Shown here: in pieces, positions 45,460 through 56,171 of the stretch
Numbering within the stretch: the first letter of the stretch is position 1
Layout of the letters: every line of letters begins with the position of its first letter
NCBI RefSeq assembly: GCF_041346945.1
Contig: NZ_CP166850.1
Location: 3,286,001-3,350,000 of the forward strand
Source: Amycolatopsis sp. cg9
Lineage (GTDB): Bacteria > Actinomycetota > Actinomycetes > Mycobacteriales > Pseudonocardiaceae
Length of the DNA: 64,000 nt
Direction of reading: 5' to 3'
Notes under the pieces: generated by a model
What the model was told of the DNA's origin: nothing
What the model saw: only the letters and a program-made list of their open reading frames with translations
The model's database searches: none
Program-made: the position numbers and the translations under genes

Positions 45460-46401
45460 GGAGCTGGGTCGGGCACCGAAGAACCCACCCTGCCGGTGGC
45501 CTCGGTCGCCCGCCGGCTCGGGGTCGCCCCGTCCACCCTCCGAACCTGGGACCGCCGCTACGGGCTGGGGCCCAGCCGCCACACGGACGGCCGCCACCGC
45601 CGCTACGGCAGCTCCGACATCGGCAGGCTCGAACTGATGCAGCGCGCGCTCCTCAGCGGCGCTTCGACGGCCGAAGCCGCGAAGTACGCCCTCGAGCAGA
45701 TGCCGCGCTCCGGGCCGCCGCAGCCGGAGGAGCCCGACGAGCCTCCGGGGGTCCCGGGTCCCGACGACGGCCTCGAGGTGCGGTCCCGCCTGGCCCGCCG
45801 CCTGAGCACGGCGGCGCTGGCGATGGACGTCGGCGCGGTCCAGCGCATGCTCGCGGACACGATCGACGAGCTCGGCGTGCTCCCGGCGTGGGCGGGGGTG
45901 ATCGAGCCGGTGCTGTCGGCGCTGGGTGCCCGCTGGCGCGGCGCGAGCGCGGGGGCGGAGGTCGAGTACCTGCTCGCGGAGTGCGTGTTCGCGGCGCTGG
46001 TGCGCGCCACCCCGGTGCTGGACGAGCCGCGCAACACCCGCCCGGTGCTGCTCGGCTGCGTCCCGGAGGAACGCGACAGCATGCCGATGTACGCGCTGGC
46101 GGCCTCGCTCGCCGGCCGGCGGATCGGCGCCCAGCTCTTCGGCGTCCCGCTGCCGGCGGAGGTACTGGCGGTGGCGGTCCGCCGGAGCGCGCCGGCCGCG
46201 GTGGTGCTCTGGGCGCACCGGCGGGGCGTGGCCGACACGAGGCTGTTCGCGCGCGTCTCGCGGGGGCGGCAGCGGAGCCGGCTGTTCGCGTGCGGACCGG
46301 GGTGGGACCCGGCGACGCTGCCGGACAAGGTGGAGCTGCTGACGGACCTCCCGGCGGCGGCGGACCGCATCGAGCACGTCTTGGTGGGCGGGCGGGAGTA
46401 G
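45457..46401 (+). CDS. MerR-type regulator with degenerate cobalamin-binding-like C-terminus
   Basis: A 314-residue protein. The N-terminal MerR winged helix (VASVARRLGVAPSTLRTWDRRYGL, GRHRRYGSSDIGRLEL) is followed by a helical bundle and a Rossmann-like domain laid out as in CarH/LitR photoreceptors. The usual E/DxH motif that ligates B12 is replaced by EERDSMP, and no DxHxxG is present, so cobalamin binding is doubtful. It probably senses something else or acts with a partner. It is divergent from whiB3. The leaderless-type GTG at 45457 is preferred over starts further upstream. Confidence 0.8.
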   Translation: MGAGSGTEEPTLPVASVARRLGVAPSTLRTWDRRYGLGPSRHTDGRHRRYGSSDIGRLELMQRALLSGASTAEAAKYALEQMPRSGPPQPEEPDEPPGVPGPDDGLEVRSRLARRLSTAALAMDVGAVQRMLADTIDELGVLPAWAGVIEPVLSALGARWRGASAGAEVEYLLAECVFAALVRATPVLDEPRNTRPVLLGCVPEERDSMPMYALAASLAGRRIGAQLFGVPLPAEVLAVAVRRSAPAAVVLWAHRRGVADTRLFARVSRGRQRSRLFACGPGWDPATLPDKVELLTDLPAAADRIEHVLVGGRE

Positions 46402-46478
46402 CCCTGTTCCTGACGTCCGGGCGCGCGGGACGGCAGTTCGATCATGTTTCCGTCGGTGGGAACCGCTAGAAAGGACGG

Positions 46479-47906
46479 GTGCACGAACCCGCCCTGAGGG
46501 CCGCCGCGTTCGGGAGCGACCCGCTGCCCGATCCCGCCGTCCTGCGCGGGGCCGGAAGCCCGCGCGAGCGACTGCTCGCCGCCATCGTGCTCGGCGCCCA
46601 GGGCCGCTACGCCGCCGCGGCGGCCCTCCTGGACGTCCTCCGCCACGACCCCGACCCGGTGACGGCCTCCCTGGCCGCCAGCACCCTCGGCGCCCACCGC
46701 CGCCAGCTGGGCGGCCACCGGCAGGCCCGCGCCCTCGACGGCGAGGCCTTCGCGAAGGTGGCCGCGCTCGAATCGGGCGCTGGTGCCGGCGGCCTCGGCG
46801 TGGCGGGGGTGAGGGCCGCAGCGTTGGAGGTCGGTCTCGGCACCGGTGCCGGCGGTCGCGGTCTCGGCGGCGAGGCCTTCGCCAGGGTCGCCGCGCTCGA
46901 AGGCGATCCCGACCCCGAGGGTCTCGGTGCGGGGTCTGCCGCGCGCGAAACCGGCCCCGAGGGTCTCACCGCGGCCCGCACGAGGACCGCGGCTGGTCCC
47001 GGCCCCGGCGGTCTCGATGCGTCCGGCGCCAAGGTCGCCCCGCCCGGAACCGGCCCCGACTCCGAGTGGCTCGCCGCGGCCCGCGTGAAAGCCGCGGCGT
47101 CCGAACCCGGTCCCGACTCCGGCGGCCTCGCCACGTCCGGTGCCAAGGTTGCCCCGTCCGGAACCGCCCCCGACCCCGAGGGGTCCGCCGCGGCCCGCGC
47201 GAGGGCCGCAGCACCCGAGCTGAGTCCCGGCTCCGGCCGCTCCGGAGTGGCCGCTGCGGAGGCTGCCACGCCCGGAACCGGTCCCGCGCCCACCGCTCCC
47301 GGCCAACCCGGCGCCAAAACCCTCCCCAACGCCGCCCACCCCGAGTCCGGCCCCGACCCCGACGGTCTCGACGCGGCCGGCGCGAGAGCAGACGCCCTCC
47401 TCGGTCTCGCCGCCGACAACCTCGCCCTCGGCCGGCTCCGCGCCGCCCGGCGGCTCGCCGCTCGGGCCGCCGAACAGCACGCCGGGTGGCGGGCCTGCGT
47501 CCGCGGGGGCTGGGTCGGGGCCGAGATCGAGCTCGCCGCAGGTCAGGGCGCTGCCGCCGTCCCGCACGCCGAGCGCGCATTCGAAACGGCGCTCGCGCGG
47601 GGTGCGCGGCGGCACGCGGTGAAATCCGGGATTGTGCTGGCTGTCGCCGTGCGGGCGGCCGGGCGTCCCGATCACCGGGAGATTTCGGACGGTCTTGTCG
47701 GAAATGCGTTGGCGACCGCCGAGGAATGCGAACTGCTTTCACTTTTGTGGCCCGCCGCCCTCGTCGCGGCCGACCTGCGCCCAGGACACGCCGAGGAGTA
47801 TCGATTCAGAGTCGCCCAGGTGTTGCACGCAGTGTTACGAAGCGCAGATCCTTGCGGGAGGAGGATCGCGGGGGAATCGCCATGGGTGCCCGACCCGGGT
47901 GGTTGA
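46479..47906 (+). CDS. Repeat-expanded helical protein at the Rv3415c position
   Basis: A 475-residue protein. Residues 1-90 and about 300-475 are TPR-like helical repeats (AAAALLDVLRHDPDP, DALLGLAADNLALGRLRAARRLAARAAEQHAGW). Between them lies about 200 residues of low complexity with five 19-residue units (for example GPDSEWLAAARVKAA). Without this insert it would be about 270 residues, near the length I recall for Rv3415c, which lies between whiB3 and sigD in M. tuberculosis. The frame is kept throughout the repeats. GAAAGGACGG precedes GTG. The function is unknown. Confidence 0.8.
   Translation: MHEPALRAAAFGSDPLPDPAVLRGAGSPRERLLAAIVLGAQGRYAAAAALLDVLRHDPDPVTASLAASTLGAHRRQLGGHRQARALDGEAFAKVAALESGAGAGGLGVAGVRAAALEVGLGTGAGGRGLGGEAFARVAALEGDPDPEGLGAGSAARETGPEGLTAARTRTAAGPGPGGLDASGAKVAPPGTGPDSEWLAAARVKAAASEPGPDSGGLATSGAKVAPSGTAPDPEGSAAARARAAAPELSPGSGRSGVAAAEAATPGTGPAPTAPGQPGAKTLPNAAHPESGPDPDGLDAAGARADALLGLAADNLALGRLRAARRLAARAAEQHAGWRACVRGGWVGAEIELAAGQGAAAVPHAERAFETALARGARRHAVKSGIVLAVAVRAAGRPDHREISDGLVGNALATAEECELLSLLWPAALVAADLRPGHAEEYRFRVAQVLHAVLRSADPCGRRIAGESPWVPDPGG
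46995..47279 (+). repeat. 57-bp coding minisatellite
   Basis: Five consecutive 57-bp units alternate between two types (one encoding SGAKVAP, one encoding AAARxKAAA), so the higher-order period is 114 bp. The words GGTGCCAAGGT at 47139 and GGCGCCAAGGT at 47025 show the period. Degenerate units precede it from about 46740. Confidence 0.8.
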
Positions 47907-48037
47907 GCCGTCGGAATGGGGTGTTCCGGCATCCGGGCTAAGAAACTTCAAAAAAAGCCACCGGATCGTGTCAAGGTTCGGGCTAAAGCGTCCGATAGGG
48001 GAAGAGGAATGTCACCCGGCTGCAGGAAGGAAACCCC

Positions 48038-48634
48038 GTGACGACGGTCTTGATCTGCGATGACCGACGCAGTGTCCGTGAAGGGCTCACCCGAGTGATG
48101 TCCGCGGTCCCTGGGGTCAGTCGCATCGACTGCGTAGCGCACGGTGACGAGCTGCTGGCCCGGTACTCCCGTCAGCCCGTCGACGTCGTGCTGGTCGGAA
48201 CGCAGCGCGCGGTCCCGACAGGTGTCGAAGCCACCCGGCGGCTCGTCTCGGCCAACCCCCAGGCGAACGTCATCGTCTTCGGCGCCCCGGACGACGCGGG
48301 CAGCATCGCCGCCGCGATCGCCGGCGGTGCGCGCGGCTACCTCCGCTGGGACGCGTCCCGGCCGGAGCTGGTCGCCGCCCTCGCCCACACCCTCGCGAGC
48401 ACTTCGGTGCCCGCGCCCCGTCAGCCGTCCGACCCGGGCGTCCAGCTGACGGAGCGCGAGCTCCAGGTGCTCCGCGGGATGAGCCAGGGCAAGAGCAACG
48501 GCCAGATCGGCCGCGAGCTGTACCTGTCCGAGGACACGGTGAAGACCCACGCCCGGCGGCTGTTCCGGAAGCTCGGCGTGCGCGACCGCGCGCAGGCCGT
48601 GGCGCACGGCTTCCGCCGCGGCCTGGTCAGCTGA
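48038..48634 (+). CDS. bldM: BldM-like atypical response regulator
   Basis: A 198-residue protein with an N-terminal receiver domain (LICDDRRSVREG) and a LuxR-type helix-turn-helix (LTERELQVLRGMSQGKSNGQIGRELYLSEDTVKTHARRLFRKLG). The C-terminal part is very close to Streptomyces BldM, a developmental regulator. The phospho-acceptor position is Gly54 (VLVGTQ), so it cannot be phosphorylated in the normal way. AAGGAA precedes GTG. It lies between the helical-repeat gene and sigD. Confidence 0.88.
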   Translation: MTTVLICDDRRSVREGLTRVMSAVPGVSRIDCVAHGDELLARYSRQPVDVVLVGTQRAVPTGVEATRRLVSANPQANVIVFGAPDDAGSIAAAIAGGARGYLRWDASRPELVAALAHTLASTSVPAPRQPSDPGVQLTERELQVLRGMSQGKSNGQIGRELYLSEDTVKTHARRLFRKLGVRDRAQAVAHGFRRGLVS

Positions 48635-49030
48635 CCCGTCCCCGCGGCAGTTCTCCCCGATCCTGACACGGCCGGAATACAGGTGACGACGGGCCAGGGC
48701 GCACCGCCCTGGCCCGTACCTGTGTGGTCCCCATCACACTCCGGCGCCCGATGAGGCAGCCCCCGCGACGGTTCGCCGCCGCGGCACCCGTCCCTCCGAC
48801 GGATCTCGTACCCGTGGCCCCGTTCGCTCGTTGAATCGTCGGATCCGGCCGCGGGTCTGCAGGAAGAACCGTATTTTCGCGGCTCCGGCGAGCACGGCGC
48901 GCCGGGGAACACCGCGCGCGTCGGTCCGGTGCGGGCCGAAGGTACGGTAGCGGTCACCGGTTCGAGGTGGAGGCGACCACGGGCCGGGTTCTTTGCACAC
49001 CTACGCGTAACACTGGGACTGTTGTCTGCG
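48635..49030. other. Intergenic region between bldM-like gene and sigD
   Basis: 396 bp with no convincing gene. It begins with a GC hairpin (48689-48717) that probably ends the bldM transcript; the rest must carry the sigD promoter. I see no strong -35/-10 pair. Confidence 0.55.
48689..48717 (+). terminator. Hairpin after the bldM-like gene
   Basis: A 13-bp perfect stem (ACGGGCCAGGGCG and complement) has a three-base loop, extended by CAGGT/ACCTG outside. There is no T-tract. Confidence 0.55.
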
Positions 49031-49603
49031 ATGGCCAATGTGGGGGATGGACTGGATGAACCGGTCGCCGCTGCTGTCGAGGGAGATCCCCAGGCAGTGG
49101 AGCGGCTGCTGGCTGCTATCCGTCCACTGGTAGTGCGGTATTGCCGCGCCCGGGTTGGCAGGCAGGAGCGATCGTTCGCTTCGGCGGACGACGTTGCGCA
49201 GGAGGTGTGTCTCGCGGTGTTGACGGCATTGCCCTCGTACCGTGACCAAGGCCGCCCATTCCTGGCGTTCGTCTACGGAATCGCTCAGCACAAGGTGGCC
49301 GACGCGCACCGCGCGGCGGCGCGCAACCGGGCCGAGCCGGTGGCCGAGATCCCCGACGAGGTCGAAGGCGGGGTCGGCCCCGAGCAGCGCGCGCTGCAAG
49401 GTGAGCTGAACGAGCGGATGTCCCAGTTGTTGCAGGTGCTGCCGGACAAGCAGCGGGAGATCGTGGTGCTTCGCGTGGTCGTCGGCCTGTCGGCGGAGGA
49501 GACCGCGGACGCGGTCGGCTCCACCCCGGGTGCCGTCCGCGTCGCCCAGCACCGCGCCCTCGCGCGGCTGAGAAAGGTCCTGGCCGCGGAGGAGGTGATC
49601 TGA
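49031..49603 (+). CDS. sigD: RNA polymerase sigma factor SigD
   Basis: A 190-residue ECF-type sigma factor. Region 2 spans VVRYCRARVG to FVYGIAQHKVADAHR (with SADDVAQEVCL), and region 4 spans LPDKQREIVVLRVVVGLSAEETADAVGST to RALARLRKVL. The sequence and the following rsdA gene match mycobacterial SigD. The start is uncertain because no ribosome binding site stands out; ATG 49031 gives an N-terminus of the expected length. The anti-sigma gene begins on the next base after the stop. Confidence 0.95.
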   Translation: MANVGDGLDEPVAAAVEGDPQAVERLLAAIRPLVVRYCRARVGRQERSFASADDVAQEVCLAVLTALPSYRDQGRPFLAFVYGIAQHKVADAHRAAARNRAEPVAEIPDEVEGGVGPEQRALQGELNERMSQLLQVLPDKQREIVVLRVVVGLSAEETADAVGSTPGAVRVAQHRALARLRKVLAAEEVI

Positions 49604-50533
49604 GTGACCGGTCACGAGAGAGGTTTCGAGCCGGATGACGTCTTCGCCAGTGGCCTGACGGCGTCGGAGGCGGAGTTCGCCGCCGACTTGTCGGCCGTGC
49701 AGGCGGATGACGCGCTGCTCGACGCGCTCGGGGGTTCCGACCCGGCGCTGGCCGACGGCCTCGGCGACCAGGAGCTCAACGCGTTGCTGGTGGCGTGGCG
49801 AAGAGACATCGACAGCGAGCCGCTGGCCGAGCTCGTCGACGTCGACACCGCCGTGCGCACCGTCAGCACCGCCGCTCTCGCGAAGCGGCACGCCTCGAGC
49901 GGACGCCGCCGCAGGCTGCTCGTCCCCGTCGCCGTCGCCGCCGCCGTGCTGGCGATCGCGTTCACCGGGACCGGGCTGGCCGCGCGCTCCGCGGAACCGG
50001 GCGACACCCTCTGGGGCCTCGCGAAGGTCCTGTACTCCGACCACACCCGCTCGGTCGAGGCCGCCGCGAACGCGAAGCTCGACCTCGAGAAGGCGAACCT
50101 CGCCATCGCCGGCGGCAACCTCGACGCCGCCCGCGAAGCCCTCGACGCCGCCCAGGCCGCGCTGTCCCAGGTCAGCGACGAGGACAACCGCGACCAGCTG
50201 ATGGAGCAGCACCGGCAGCTCGCCGCGCAGCTGCAGAACCCGGAAGCACCGGTCCAGGGTCCGATCCAGACGACGGTGCCGACGGTGCCGCCCGGCGCGT
50301 CGTCGACGCAGGTGCCGCCGGCGGGCTCGGCGACGTCCATCCCCGGCAGCGGCAGCGGCACCACCAGCCTGCCCGGCAGCGGGACGCCGACCCCGACGCC
50401 CCCGCCGCCGACCACCGAGACCCCGACCCCGACGCCCACCCCGCCGCCGACCACCACGGGGGCGACGGGTAACGAGCCGGGCACCCCGCGCAGCGAGACC
50501 GCGGGCGGGCAGCAGAGCGTCAGCGGCGAATAA
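49604..50533 (+). CDS. rsdA: Anti-sigma-D factor RsdA, membrane-bound
   Basis: A 309-residue protein. The acidic N-terminus (FEPDDVFASGLTASEAEFAADL, DDALLDALG) fits the SigD-binding region, a membrane helix spans about residues 104-125 (LLVPVAVAAAVLAIAFTG), and the outer part has a helical segment then a long Pro/Thr tail. It would hold SigD at the membrane until cleaved. GTG starts directly after the sigD stop. A strong terminator follows. Confidence 0.9.
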   Translation: MTGHERGFEPDDVFASGLTASEAEFAADLSAVQADDALLDALGGSDPALADGLGDQELNALLVAWRRDIDSEPLAELVDVDTAVRTVSTAALAKRHASSGRRRRLLVPVAVAAAVLAIAFTGTGLAARSAEPGDTLWGLAKVLYSDHTRSVEAAANAKLDLEKANLAIAGGNLDAAREALDAAQAALSQVSDEDNRDQLMEQHRQLAAQLQNPEAPVQGPIQTTVPTVPPGASSTQVPPAGSATSIPGSGSGTTSLPGSGTPTPTPPPPTTETPTPTPTPPPTTTGATGNEPGTPRSETAGGQQSVSGE

Positions 50534-50541
50534 CGGCTACG

Positions 50542-52632
<2,091 letters not shown>

Positions 52633-52703
52633 TCCGCCCCTTCGATCATTCCCCCCGGCCGCCGCGGCCGGAAAACTCGGCCGCGGCGACCGAGGAGGGA
52701 CGC

Positions 52704-53153
52704 ATGGCGATGCCACGACGGACTGTGGTGACGGCGGCGGTGGCGGCGCTCATCGGGCTCGGCGGTGGCATCACCGCGTCCGCGGCGGCCACTCCGGAGG
52801 CCCCGCCGGCCCAGGCGCAGTCGCCGGGCGAGCTCTGGAAGCGCACGGAGCTGTTCTTCGGCACCGGCAAGCCGGACGGCACCGAGGTGACCGACAAGGA
52901 GTTCGCCGCGTTCTCCGACCGGGAGATCACCCCGGCGTTCCCGGACGGCTTCACGCGCCTCGACGGCAGCGGCCAGTGGCGCGGCGGGTCCGGCTCGATC
53001 GTGCGCGAGCACACCCACGTGATCGTGCTGCTGTACCCGTTCGCCGATCGTGCGGCCGAACGGGAGATCGAAGAGATCCGCGCCGACTACCGGAAGCAGT
53101 TCGAGCAGGAGTCGGTACTGCGTTCGGACTCCGTGGAGCGGGTCTCATTCTGA
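52704..53153 (+). CDS. Secreted DUF3574 protein
   Basis: A 149-residue protein with a signal peptide (MPRRTVVTAAVAALIGLGGG, cleavage near ASA-AA) and a mature domain with WKRTELFFGTGKPDG, FTRLDGSGQWRG and VIVLLYPF, the DUF3574 pattern. The function is unknown. GAGGAGGG precedes ATG 52704. It is inserted between guaB2 and guaB3, which are adjacent in mycobacteria. Confidence 0.85.
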   Translation: MAMPRRTVVTAAVAALIGLGGGITASAAATPEAPPAQAQSPGELWKRTELFFGTGKPDGTEVTDKEFAAFSDREITPAFPDGFTRLDGSGQWRGGSGSIVREHTHVIVLLYPFADRAAEREIEEIRADYRKQFEQESVLRSDSVERVSF

Positions 53154-53227
53154 GTTACCGTGACCTAGCGTGCTTACGGTAATCGGCCTATCGCCTTGCG
53201 TGGCGGTCGTAGTGTGCACTGAGGGGC

Positions 53228-53752
53228 ATGACGGTCGGCCGCTTGACGCGGGTGCTGCGCACGGTGTTCTTCACGGCCGTCGCGCTGGTGTCGTTGTTGC
53301 TCGGCGGCATCGTCTGCCTGATGTGCCAGGTGCTGGCGGGCCGGGACGCCCCCACGTTCCGCGTCGAGGGGTTCGTGGTGTCCCACGAGCGCGGCGCGCT
53401 CCCGGTCGGCGGGGAGGGCGGGCTCAGCCACACGCTCTCGGTCGTCGCGGGCGGGCGGCAGTACCGCGTCACCGCCGTCGACTCCGGCCTCGACCTGCCG
53501 GCCGGCCAGTCAGTGGTGCTCGACGTCTCCACGGCGGACGGCAGCATCGCCTACCTCCGCGCGGGCGGCGGCGTGGTCGACCTGCGCCCGGGCGTCGTCC
53601 GGCCGGTCCTGCTGATCGCCGCGGCCCTGCTCGCGCTCGGCGCGGTGTACTTCGGCGCGGTCCGGCTCAACGTCTATCCACCGGTGGCGACCTGGCTGGC
53701 CTTGGCGCTGGGGGCGACGCTGGCGCCGATCGCGGTCTTCGTCCGGCTGTAG
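53228..53752 (+). CDS. Three-helix membrane protein of unknown function
   Basis: A 174-residue protein with one N-terminal helix (residues 12-36) and two at the C-terminus (about 127-172), separated by a beta-rich region of about 80 residues (FRVEGFVVSHERG, YRVTAVDSG). The middle part resembles DUF3592-type domains in pattern only. AGGGG precedes ATG. Unrecognised. Confidence 0.75.
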   Translation: MTVGRLTRVLRTVFFTAVALVSLLLGGIVCLMCQVLAGRDAPTFRVEGFVVSHERGALPVGGEGGLSHTLSVVAGGRQYRVTAVDSGLDLPAGQSVVLDVSTADGSIAYLRAGGGVVDLRPGVVRPVLLIAAALLALGAVYFGAVRLNVYPPVATWLALALGATLAPIAVFVRL

Positions 53753-53833
53753 TGCCACCCCCGTGCGCAGGTCACCCACGCGGACTAGCGACAATGGGGC
53801 ACGGCAGATTGTCGTCGTCGGAGGAGGCTTCAC

Positions 53834-54967
53834 GTGCGGGACCTGGTCGAGATCGGGATGGGCCGCACCGCGCGGCGGGCGTATGACCTCGACGACGTCG
53901 AGATCGTGCCGTCGCGGCGGACCCGGTCGTCTTCGGTGGTGTCCACCTCCTGGCAGATCGACGCCTACCGCTTCGACCTGCCGCTCGTCACGCACCCGAC
54001 GGACGCGATCGTCTCGCCCGGCACCGCGGTCGCCGTCGGCGAGCTGGGCGGCCTGGGCGTGCTGAACGCCGAGGGCCTCTGGGCTCGGCACGCGAACGTC
54101 GAGGACGCCATCTTCCAGCTGGTCCGCGCGGCCGAGGACCTCGAGGACCCGACCGCGGTCGGCCGCGTGCTGCAGGAGCTGCACGCCGCGCCGATCCGGC
54201 TGGACCTGCTGAGCGAGGCCATCAAGACGGTCCGCGAGTCCGGCGTCACCGTGGCCGCGCGGGTCAGCCCGCAGCACGCCGCCGAGCTGACCCCCGACCT
54301 CATCGCGGCCGGCGTCGAGATCCTGGTCGTGCAGGGCACGATCATCTCCGCCGAGCACGTCCAGCGCGACGCCGAGCCGCTGAACCTCAAGGAGTTCATC
54401 GGCCGCCTCGACGTCCCGGTGATCGCCGGCGGCGTCAGCGACTACCGCACGGCGATGCACCTGATGCGCACCGGCGCGGCCGGCGTCATCGTCGGCCACG
54501 GCTACACGCCGGGCGTCACCAGCACCGACCGCGTCCTCGGCATCGGCGTCCCGATGGCCACGGCGATCATCGACGCCGCGGCCGCCCGCCGCGACTACCT
54601 CGACGAGACCGGCGGCCGCTACGTCCACGTGCTGGCGGACGGCGGCATGACGACATCGGGCGACATCGCGAAGGCCATCGCGTGCGGCGCGGACGCCGTC
54701 ATGCTCGGCTCCCCGCTGGCCGCCGCCCAGGACGCCCCGGGCCAGGGCCTGTACTGGACCGCGGCGGCCGCGCACCCGTCCCTGCCCCGCTCACGCGTGG
54801 CGGCGGGCCCGGACTACGCGGTCGACCTCAAGACCCTGCTGTTCGGCCCGTCCTCCGACGCGGAGGGCGTGGTGAACCTCTTCGGCGCCCTCCGCCGCGC
54901 GATGGCGAAGACGGGCTACTCGGACCTGAAGGAGTTCCAGCGGGTGGGCCTCACCGTCCGTCGGTGA
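53834..54967 (+). CDS. guaB3: IMP dehydrogenase-family protein GuaB3
   Basis: A 377-residue IMPDH-like barrel without CBS domains: RAYDLDDVEIVPSRRTR, VIAGGVSDYRTA and [16 protein letters not shown]. The catalytic Cys loop of true IMPDH is absent; VGHGYTPGVTST stands where GxSICTT would be. It is the standard actinobacterial paralogue, sometimes linked to GMP reductase-like activity. GGAGGAGG precedes GTG. Its last 25 bases, a hairpin, are repeated at 56191-56215. Confidence 0.94.
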   Translation: MRDLVEIGMGRTARRAYDLDDVEIVPSRRTRSSSVVSTSWQIDAYRFDLPLVTHPTDAIVSPGTAVAVGELGGLGVLNAEGLWARHANVEDAIFQLVRAAEDLEDPTAVGRVLQELHAAPIRLDLLSEAIKTVRESGVTVAARVSPQHAAELTPDLIAAGVEILVVQGTIISAEHVQRDAEPLNLKEFIGRLDVPVIAGGVSDYRTAMHLMRTGAAGVIVGHGYTPGVTSTDRVLGIGVPMATAIIDAAAARRDYLDETGGRYVHVLADGGMTTSGDIAKAIACGADAVMLGSPLAAAQDAPGQGLYWTAAAAHPSLPRSRVAAGPDYAVDLKTLLFGPSSDAEGVVNLFGALRRAMAKTGYSDLKEFQRVGLTVRR

Positions 54968-54969
54968 GG
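54949..54969. repeat. Hairpin at the guaB3 stop, copy 1 of a duplicated sequence
   Basis: CCTCACCG and CGGTGAGG arms surround five bases. The stop codon of guaB3 is in the right arm. The sequence 54945-54969 is identical to 56191-56215. Confidence 0.8.
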
Positions 54970-55082
54970 GGCGGCGTCCCCCGAAGGAGTTAGCGCCGGA
55001 GGGAACCTCGCTGGTGTTCTCCTCGTCCGACAGCGCATAGTGTCCGTGGTGGCGCACAGCGTAGTCAGGGGAGGGTGGAGCG

Positions 55083-55508
55083 ATGGTGCCTGATGCCCAG
55101 TCGCCCGCATACGACCCCAGCCGGACGTGGTCGATGCCGGAGCCGAACGGTGTGCCGGCGCCGGGTTCCTACGGTGTGCCGGCTTGCTCGGGGGGTTCCG
55201 GCTTCGCCTACGACGAGGCGACGCTGCGGGAGCTGGCCAAGGACTGGGACGACCTGGCCGACGAGTTCAGGGCAGACCGCCAGAAGGCGTACTACGTCGT
55301 CGGCGCTCAGGGGCCGGGACTGGAGTACGCCAGCCAAGGCAATGCCGAGCTGGTGCGGGCATCTGGTGAAGCGTTGCTGGAGACGCTGGCCGGGCGGGAG
55401 AAGTACTGCCGGGCGATGGCGGCGAGGTTCCGGGCTGCACTGGGTGAGCAGGCTGCGGCCGAAGAAGCGCATCGGACCGAAATCGACCAAGCCGGAGGCA
55501 GTCTGTGA
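55083..55508 (+). CDS. Helical WXG-like protein paired with a DUF3558 lipoprotein
   Basis: A 141-residue protein. The first 40 residues are Pro/Gly-rich; the remainder forms two long helices with FAYDEATLRELAKDWDDLADEF, broadly like WXG100/type VII targets, but no WXG turn. No signal peptide. GGGAGGG precedes ATG. It overlaps the lipoprotein gene by GTGA. Such pairs are frequent in Pseudonocardiaceae; the function is unknown. Confidence 0.75.
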   Translation: MVPDAQSPAYDPSRTWSMPEPNGVPAPGSYGVPACSGGSGFAYDEATLRELAKDWDDLADEFRADRQKAYYVVGAQGPGLEYASQGNAELVRASGEALLETLAGREKYCRAMAARFRAALGEQAAAEEAHRTEIDQAGGSL

Positions 55509-56125
55509 CGCGCCGCATGATCGTTTCGCTGGGCGCCGCGTTGCTCATGCTGGCGGCTTGTAGCACCACCAGCGGCGGGACGCCGGTTCCGGTTTCGTCG
55601 GCGCCGAGTGTTTCGCCTTCCGCCACGGCTTCGGACGAGGTACCCGGTCCGGGGGTGCCGAAGGTGGCGAACCCCGTCGACCTCACGACGCTTGAGCAGT
55701 CGCCGTGCAATGCGTTGACGCCGACCCAAGTTGCCGGGCTGCTCGGTTCGGGAGTGGAGACGAAGCCAGAGCCTGGAGCAGGCGTAGGTCCTGTTTGCAA
55801 CTGGGAGGCGCCCGGCCGGGCCGGCATCGGCATCATCTTCGGCAAGCTGGACAAGCGCGGCCTGACCAGGGTGTATGCCGAGAAGGGCAAGGCCTATCCC
55901 TTCGTCGAGCCCTTGGAGCCGGTTGGCGGCTATCCGCTGGCCGCGTACGACGGGCTGGGGGACCGGCGGGCCGAGGGGGAGTGCACGGTCGCCGTCGGGA
56001 CCAGTGACACGCAGACCATCGACATCAGCGTCAACCAGTCGGAGAAGAACATCGGCAAGAGCGACCCCTGCGAGGCCGCCCGCGAAGTCACGGCGATGGT
56101 CTTGGGCAACGCGCGCGCGAACTAG
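55505..56125 (+). CDS. DUF3558 lipoprotein
   Basis: A 206-residue protein with signal peptide and lipobox LAAC-S (Cys19), a Ser/Pro linker, then a DUF3558-like domain with SPCNALTPTQVAGLLG and VCNWEAPGRAGIGI, and a third Cys (GECTVAV). It is predicted to be on the outer membrane face and probably works with the overlapping upstream helical protein. It lies inside the segment flanked by guaB3-end duplicates. Confidence 0.85.
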   Translation: MTRRMIVSLGAALLMLAACSTTSGGTPVPVSSAPSVSPSATASDEVPGPGVPKVANPVDLTTLEQSPCNALTPTQVAGLLGSGVETKPEPGAGVGPVCNWEAPGRAGIGIIFGKLDKRGLTRVYAEKGKAYPFVEPLEPVGGYPLAAYDGLGDRRAEGECTVAVGTSDTQTIDISVNQSEKNIGKSDPCEAAREVTAMVLGNARAN

Positions 56126-56128
56126 CGG

Positions 56129-56156
56129 CCGCCCCACCTTCACGCAGGTGGGGCGG
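56129..56156. terminator. Hairpin after the DUF3558 gene
   Basis: An 11-bp perfect stem (CCGCCCCACCT and complement) with a six-base loop, three bases after the stop. There is no T-tract. Confidence 0.7.
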
Positions 56157-56171
56157 TCAACTCGCCTTCGG

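Noticed and set aside
46479..47906. Frameshift or assembly error in the repeat-rich gene
   Set aside because: The repeats have a period divisible by three and both ends keep one frame, so an intact expanded gene is more likely.
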